A DNA stretch of 8,695 nt from Flavobacteriaceae bacterium (GTDB taxonomy: Bacteria; Bacteroidota; Bacteroidia; Flavobacteriales; Flavobacteriaceae). Below, in pieces: positions 5,737-8,695 of this stretch. Positions within the stretch are counted from its first letter, which is position 1. Every line of letters starts with the position of its first letter. Location of the stretch: assembly GCA_016649785.1 (NCBI GenBank), contig JAENXB010000120.1:1-8695 (forward strand), given 5' to 3'. A model generated the notes under the pieces. It made no database searches, was not told the DNA's origin, and saw only the letters and a program-made list of their open reading frames with translations. A program made the translations under genes and the position numbers.

Positions 5737-7140
5737 TTACGCATTCTTAACTTTAATTTCTTCCGGAATATCCCACATATCTTCTAGTTCTTCCAGGGAT
5801 TTTCCTTTAGTTTCAGGAATATATTTATAGGTAAAGAAAATAATTGCCAGAATAAATACGGAAAAGATAAAATATTGTAACTAACCATTCCAGTATTCAC
5901 TTTTATTTACTTCACTTTCGGCAACTAAAGGGAAGAATTGGGTAACTACATAATTGGCGGCCCACTGGGCTGCAACTGCAATAGACATGGCGATACTTCG
6001 CATATTGTTAGGGAACATCTCCGATAAAATCACCCAAACCACAGATCCCATGGACATGGCGAAGGATGCGATAAATAATAAAACTCCAATAAGTGACAAT
6101 ATCCCTACATTTCCTGACATTAATGTGCCTCCAAGCAACAAAAATCCGATCAACATCCCAATCGAACCTATATAGAGAAGCGGTTTACGTCCTAATTTAT
6201 CTACTGTTGCCATCGCGACAAAGGTAAAGATCAAATTAATTGCCGCGAGCATCACTTGCTGCAGCAATACATCTTCTTTACCAAATCCAAGAGCTTTTTC
6301 AAAAATATCGGCACCGTAATAAAGTACCGCGTTAATTCCCGTAAACTGTTGTAAAACGGACAAAACCGTACTAATTACAATGATTGAAAATACTCCTTTG
6401 GCAAATATATTAAGCTTAACCTTAGCTTTATCTTTTAGAATGGAATTCTCGATTTCCCCCATTTCCTTTTCGGCGATCTCTACTCCATGAATTCGGGTTA
6501 AAACACGGTAAGCATCAGATTTCAAGCCTCTCAAGGCAAGCCATCGCGGACTTTTAGGCACAAAAAAAAAGTATGAGGAAGGCTGAACTGGGAATGAGTT
6601 CCGACCAAAACATCCATCTCCAACCAGTTTGAATATTTTCAGCCTCTGTGGCCTGGTTCCCGATCATATAAGTCACTATGAACACCACAAAAAACCCGAC
6701 TACAACTGCCAGTTGATAATAACTCACAAGGGTTCCCCTTATTTTTGCAGGAGCAATTTCAGCGATATAGGTTGGAGCATTCATAGAGGCTATCCCAATT
6801 CCCAATCCGCCAATTAATCGAAAAGCGACTAATAAGGAAACAGATTCAGGTAAAAAGAAGGCAATCCCGAGTCCCAGGCTGAAATTGAAAACAATATTGC
6901 TGAAATGATCAAAGAATATTTTCTTCCAATTGCATTACTTATTGGCCCCGCTATAATTGCTCCAACAAAGCAATCTATCAGCGCACTTCCCACAACCCAA
7001 CCTTTCATTCCTGGATCCAGATCAAAATACTGACTAAAATAATACTGTGAACCGTTAATAACGCCGGTGTCATATCCGAAAAGTAATCCTCCCAAAGCTG
7101 AAACTATGGTGATAAGGATTAAATAGGTTTTGTTTTTCAT
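5737..7140 (-). pseudogene. Broken MFS sugar-porter gene (sugar:proton symporter family)
   Basis: Joining three minus-strand pieces gives one about 467-aa, 12-helix transporter of the sugar porter family (XylE/GLUT-like). Seen in order: GYDTGVINGSQ (22-32), the loop IGRK, GGLGIGIASMNAPTYIAEIAP, PKSPRWL, QQFTGINAVLYYGADIF, VDKLGRKPLL, WVILSEMFPNNMRS, and PETKGKSLEELE near the end. Three lesions break it. One T is missing from the coding-strand run at 6852-6856, so the frame fails after residue 96 (stop at 6829-6831). One T is extra in the run at 6562-6570, near residue 190 (stop at 6554-6556). An in-frame TAG at 5881-5883 replaces about codon 420, after which translation would continue in frame through PETKG to TAA at 5737-5739. 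The last start-to-stop piece reads from a GTG in the PKSPR region and is not a real gene. The substrate is unknown; no sugar-catabolism genes are nearby. Confidence 0.87.
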
Positions 7141-7451
7141 GGGGAGAGCTTAAGAATTTGTTAATACAAATTCTTAAGCTAATATTTGATTCTATTCAAT
7201 CAGGTGAAATGCTTGTACAAGGAATTTCAAATTTTGCAATAAAAAATCATCTTCAAATAAATTCAAAAGTTGCGTTTTAATATTGAATTCTTATTATAAA
7301 ACAGATTTCATTATCTATATCTTAATGTAAGTATAATAAAAACCAAGCGACTTATGGTTTAAATAAATTAACCTCCCGTATGAAAAACAACAACTAAATT
7401 ATTAAAAGCTTAAAAATCAAGTTTCGTTTATAAAAATAAAAAAGACATAAA
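7141..7451. other. Gene-free region between the transporter remnant and the thioredoxin-like gene
   Basis: This 311-bp AT-rich stretch shows no coding frame beyond a five-codon ATG frame at 7380-7397. It would hold the divergent promoters of the sugar porter and of the thioredoxin-like gene. Apart from the perfect palindrome next to the transporter start, I see no exact TAnnTTTG box on either strand; aatatttg at 7181-7188, with ttg at 7158-7160, is one mismatch away and 20 bp apart on the plus strand. Confidence 0.6.
7147..7180. promoter_or_regulatory. Perfect 14-bp inverted repeat next to the sugar-porter start
   Basis: The arm agcttaagaatttg (7147-7160) and its exact complement caaattcttaagct (7167-7180) flank ttaata. 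It lies 6 bp upstream of the transporter ATG on the coding strand. In DNA it would suit a dimeric repressor or activator; in mRNA it would form a stable hairpin beside the start codon. Unlike the gene it precedes, it shows no decay. No regulator gene is visible in this window. Confidence 0.6.
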
Positions 7452-8039
7452 ATGAAAATCAAAAATCCTGTTTTTAGCTACAATGAATTTTACGAATGGA
7501 TGGGAGCGCTTTCCAAAGAAGGCAAATCCTCCGGGGAAGATCAAAGCGAAGTTATGGCTGAATATACCAGCCTGAACAACAAGCGTATGAAACGATTGAA
7601 CAATACCGTTAACCTTCAGCCGGAATTCATTGGGCTTATTGAAGCTATAAAAAAACCACAGACCTGGTACCTCATAACCGAAACCTGGTGTGGGGATAGT
7701 GCTCAAAATTTGCCGGTAATTGCAAAAATAGCCGCTTCTTCCAATGAAAAAATCGACCTGCGAATAATATTAAGGGATGAAAATCCGGAATGGATCGATA
7801 AGTATAGAACCAATGGCGGTAAGTCCATTCCCAAACTTGTATCATTTGATCAGGAAGGGGAGGAGTTATTTTCCTGGGGCCCGCGTCCTCTATCTGCACA
7901 TCATATAATGCTTAATTGGAAAGAAAATCCGCTTGAAGTTACCAAGGCAGATTTTGAAAAGGAATTACATACCTGGTATGCGCAGGATAAATCATTAAGC
8001 CTCCAAAAAGAGTTCGTGGAGATTTTTGAAAAATTATAA
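7452..8039 (+). CDS. Thioredoxin-fold family protein (Thioredoxin_9-like), monothiol
   Basis: The 195-aa protein has no signal peptide and is probably cytoplasmic. Its centre matches thioredoxin-fold proteins common in Bacteroidota: TWYLITETWCGDSAQNLPVIAKIA (71-94), IDLRIILRDENPEWIDKY (101-118), KSIPKLVSFD (124-133) with the cis-proline P127, and FSWGPRP (140-146). The usual CxxC active site is C80-G-D-S, and C80 is the only cysteine, so it cannot form an internal disulfide; a monothiol, peroxidase-like or non-redox role is possible. The N-terminal 65 residues and the C-terminal extension (about 160-195) are helical-looking additions. The start ATG has A-rich DNA upstream and no Shine-Dalgarno site. 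It appears to be a single-gene unit. Its physiological role is unknown. Confidence 0.85.
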   Translation: MKIKNPVFSYNEFYEWMGALSKEGKSSGEDQSEVMAEYTSLNNKRMKRLNNTVNLQPEFIGLIEAIKKPQTWYLITETWCGDSAQNLPVIAKIAASSNEKIDLRIILRDENPEWIDKYRTNGGKSIPKLVSFDQEGEELFSWGPRPLSAHHIMLNWKENPLEVTKADFEKELHTWYAQDKSLSLQKEFVEIFEKL

Positions 8040-8070
8040 AATTCCGTTGTTCTAATTCAACAGCATTTTC

Positions 8071-8133
8071 TTTTATGCCATAATTGCCCAAAGGAAATAA
8101 ATCTCCTGGTTTATCAGCTTTTATGGCATAAAA
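8071..8133. repeat. 13-bp inverted repeat made of two palindromic boxes
   Basis: ttttatgccataa (8071-8083) and its exact complement ttatggcataaaa (8121-8133) are separated by 37 bp. Each arm also contains an odd palindrome of its own, TTATG-C/G-CATAA (8073-8083 and 8121-8131), with centres 48 bp apart. The pair lies between two convergent genes, so a terminator or transcript-end hairpin is the simplest reading; the boxes could also be protein-binding sites. Confidence 0.6.
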
Positions 8134-8228
8134 TTTAAGTGTAAATCTCTGTAATAAAACGGATTTCCAGTGCAGGTTGGGATGCCAGTACCAATCGGAA
8201 ATAAAAAATTACCGAAAAATAAGGGATT

Positions 8229-8663
8229 TTACTTTGTTTCAAAATAATCCTCCACAAAGGCAACCATCTGGTTTTCGGTCAATTTATCACTGATCTGTAC
8301 CGAAATCCTTTTGCCTTCTAAAAAGTGCTTTTCTGAAATTCGTTTAAAAAACTTGTCCCTGGCAGTTCCGGGTCCAAATAAAAGTATATCCCGGTAAGCT
8401 TCCAGATTTTTTTCCAGCATTTTAAAATATTGCTTGAGTTCTTCCTGTTCAATATTTCGCTTGCTGTATTCATTGGGAGAAGATTGCTGCGGATCTTCAG
8501 AAAACCTTGTTTTGTTATCGGTTTCCCCTTTCTCCCGAAGCTGGCCTACTGATGGGGCTTCTATTGCATCAACAATCAAGGCGTTAATACCGTCGTATTC
8601 AATAAAATAAGCATTGGCGTAATCCATCCATACTCCTACCCGGTTGTGCTTTGGTGTTTTCAT
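8229..8663 (-). CDS. Small protein of uncertain function, eRF1-domain-3-like ('translational machinery' type)
   Basis: The 144-aa soluble protein has two conserved-looking blocks joined by a charged, Ser/Gln-rich linker (about 43-70): an N-terminal strand pair RVGVWMDYANAYFIEY (8-23), and a C-terminal part with ILLFGPGTARDKFFKRI (93-109) and DKLTENQMVAFVEDYF (126-141). The 'GVWMDxxxA', 'LLFGPGxA+' and 'DKxTENQxVAFVxxxF' patterns resemble small Bacteroidota proteins sometimes annotated as translational machinery or bacterial eRF1-like (baeRF) proteins. That link rests on pattern memory, so ribosome-related function is only a suggestion. The ATG is 32 bp from the window edge; on the minus strand a TAA seven codons in from the edge limits any upstream overlap in that frame. 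It converges on the thioredoxin-like gene. Confidence 0.75.
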   Translation of the reverse strand: MKTPKHNRVGVWMDYANAYFIEYDGINALIVDAIEAPSVGQLREKGETDNKTRFSEDPQQSSPNEYSKRNIEQEELKQYFKMLEKNLEAYRDILLFGPGTARDKFFKRISEKHFLEGKRISVQISDKLTENQMVAFVEDYFETK

Positions 8664-8695
8664 ATGTAGATATTTATTGTTTTTTATTGGTCATA

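Noticed and set aside
5881..6561. 226-aa piece, and the shorter 83-aa and 103-aa pieces, as separate genes
   Set aside because: They are consecutive parts of one sugar porter; the apparent starts are internal codons (GTG in VPKSPRW, internal Met in the second piece).
8046..8061. gttg/caac mini-hairpin after the thioredoxin-like gene as a terminator
   Set aside because: Only a 4-bp stem, and the T-rich stretch that follows is interrupted.

Overview
The window looks like an ordinary stretch of chromosome from a member of the Bacteroidota, most likely Flavobacteriaceae. The DNA is AT-rich, no gene has a Shine-Dalgarno-like site, one promoter box fits the Bacteroidota -7 consensus TAnnTTTG, and the proteins (DUF3078 barrel, 'Thioredoxin_9' protein, GDA-variant Dxs, flavobacterial-type TadA) are typical of that family. 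I cannot name the genus from the sequence.

Left half (1-5640): a GCAGAT-type intergenic repeat lies at 15-154. It is followed by dgt (dGTP triphosphohydrolase, +), which converges on a two-gene minus-strand unit: dxs (first enzyme of the MEP isoprenoid pathway), then a DUF3078 outer-membrane-type protein 23 bp downstream. The convergent gap at 1595-1743 holds three different inverted repeats in a row. A 452-bp AT-rich divergent region (4683-5134) separates dxs from tadA (tRNA adenosine deaminase, +). It carries a -7 box almost touching the dxs start, plus three kinds of short repeat. tadA ends at a plausible hairpin terminator (5605-5640). This half is housekeeping: nucleotide pool, isoprenoid precursors and tRNA modification.

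Right half (5641-8695): a sugar-porter (MFS) gene on the minus strand, 5737-7140, is broken by a -1 frameshift, a +1 frameshift and an in-frame TAG. All three can be placed to the base or to a homopolymer run. A perfect 14-bp inverted repeat sits 6 bp upstream of its ATG and looks like the surviving control element. After a 311-bp gap come a monothiol thioredoxin-fold protein (+) and a convergent small protein of uncertain function (-) that weakly resembles bacterial eRF1-domain-3/'translational machinery' proteins. A 13-bp inverted repeat lies between these two.

I found no mobile element genes, CRISPR array, tRNA or rRNA, and no convincing new multi-gene system. The best leads are the decayed transporter with its intact operator-like palindrome, the clustered intergenic repeats, the probably leaderless dxs start, and the two poorly characterised proteins (DUF3078 and the 144-aa protein).
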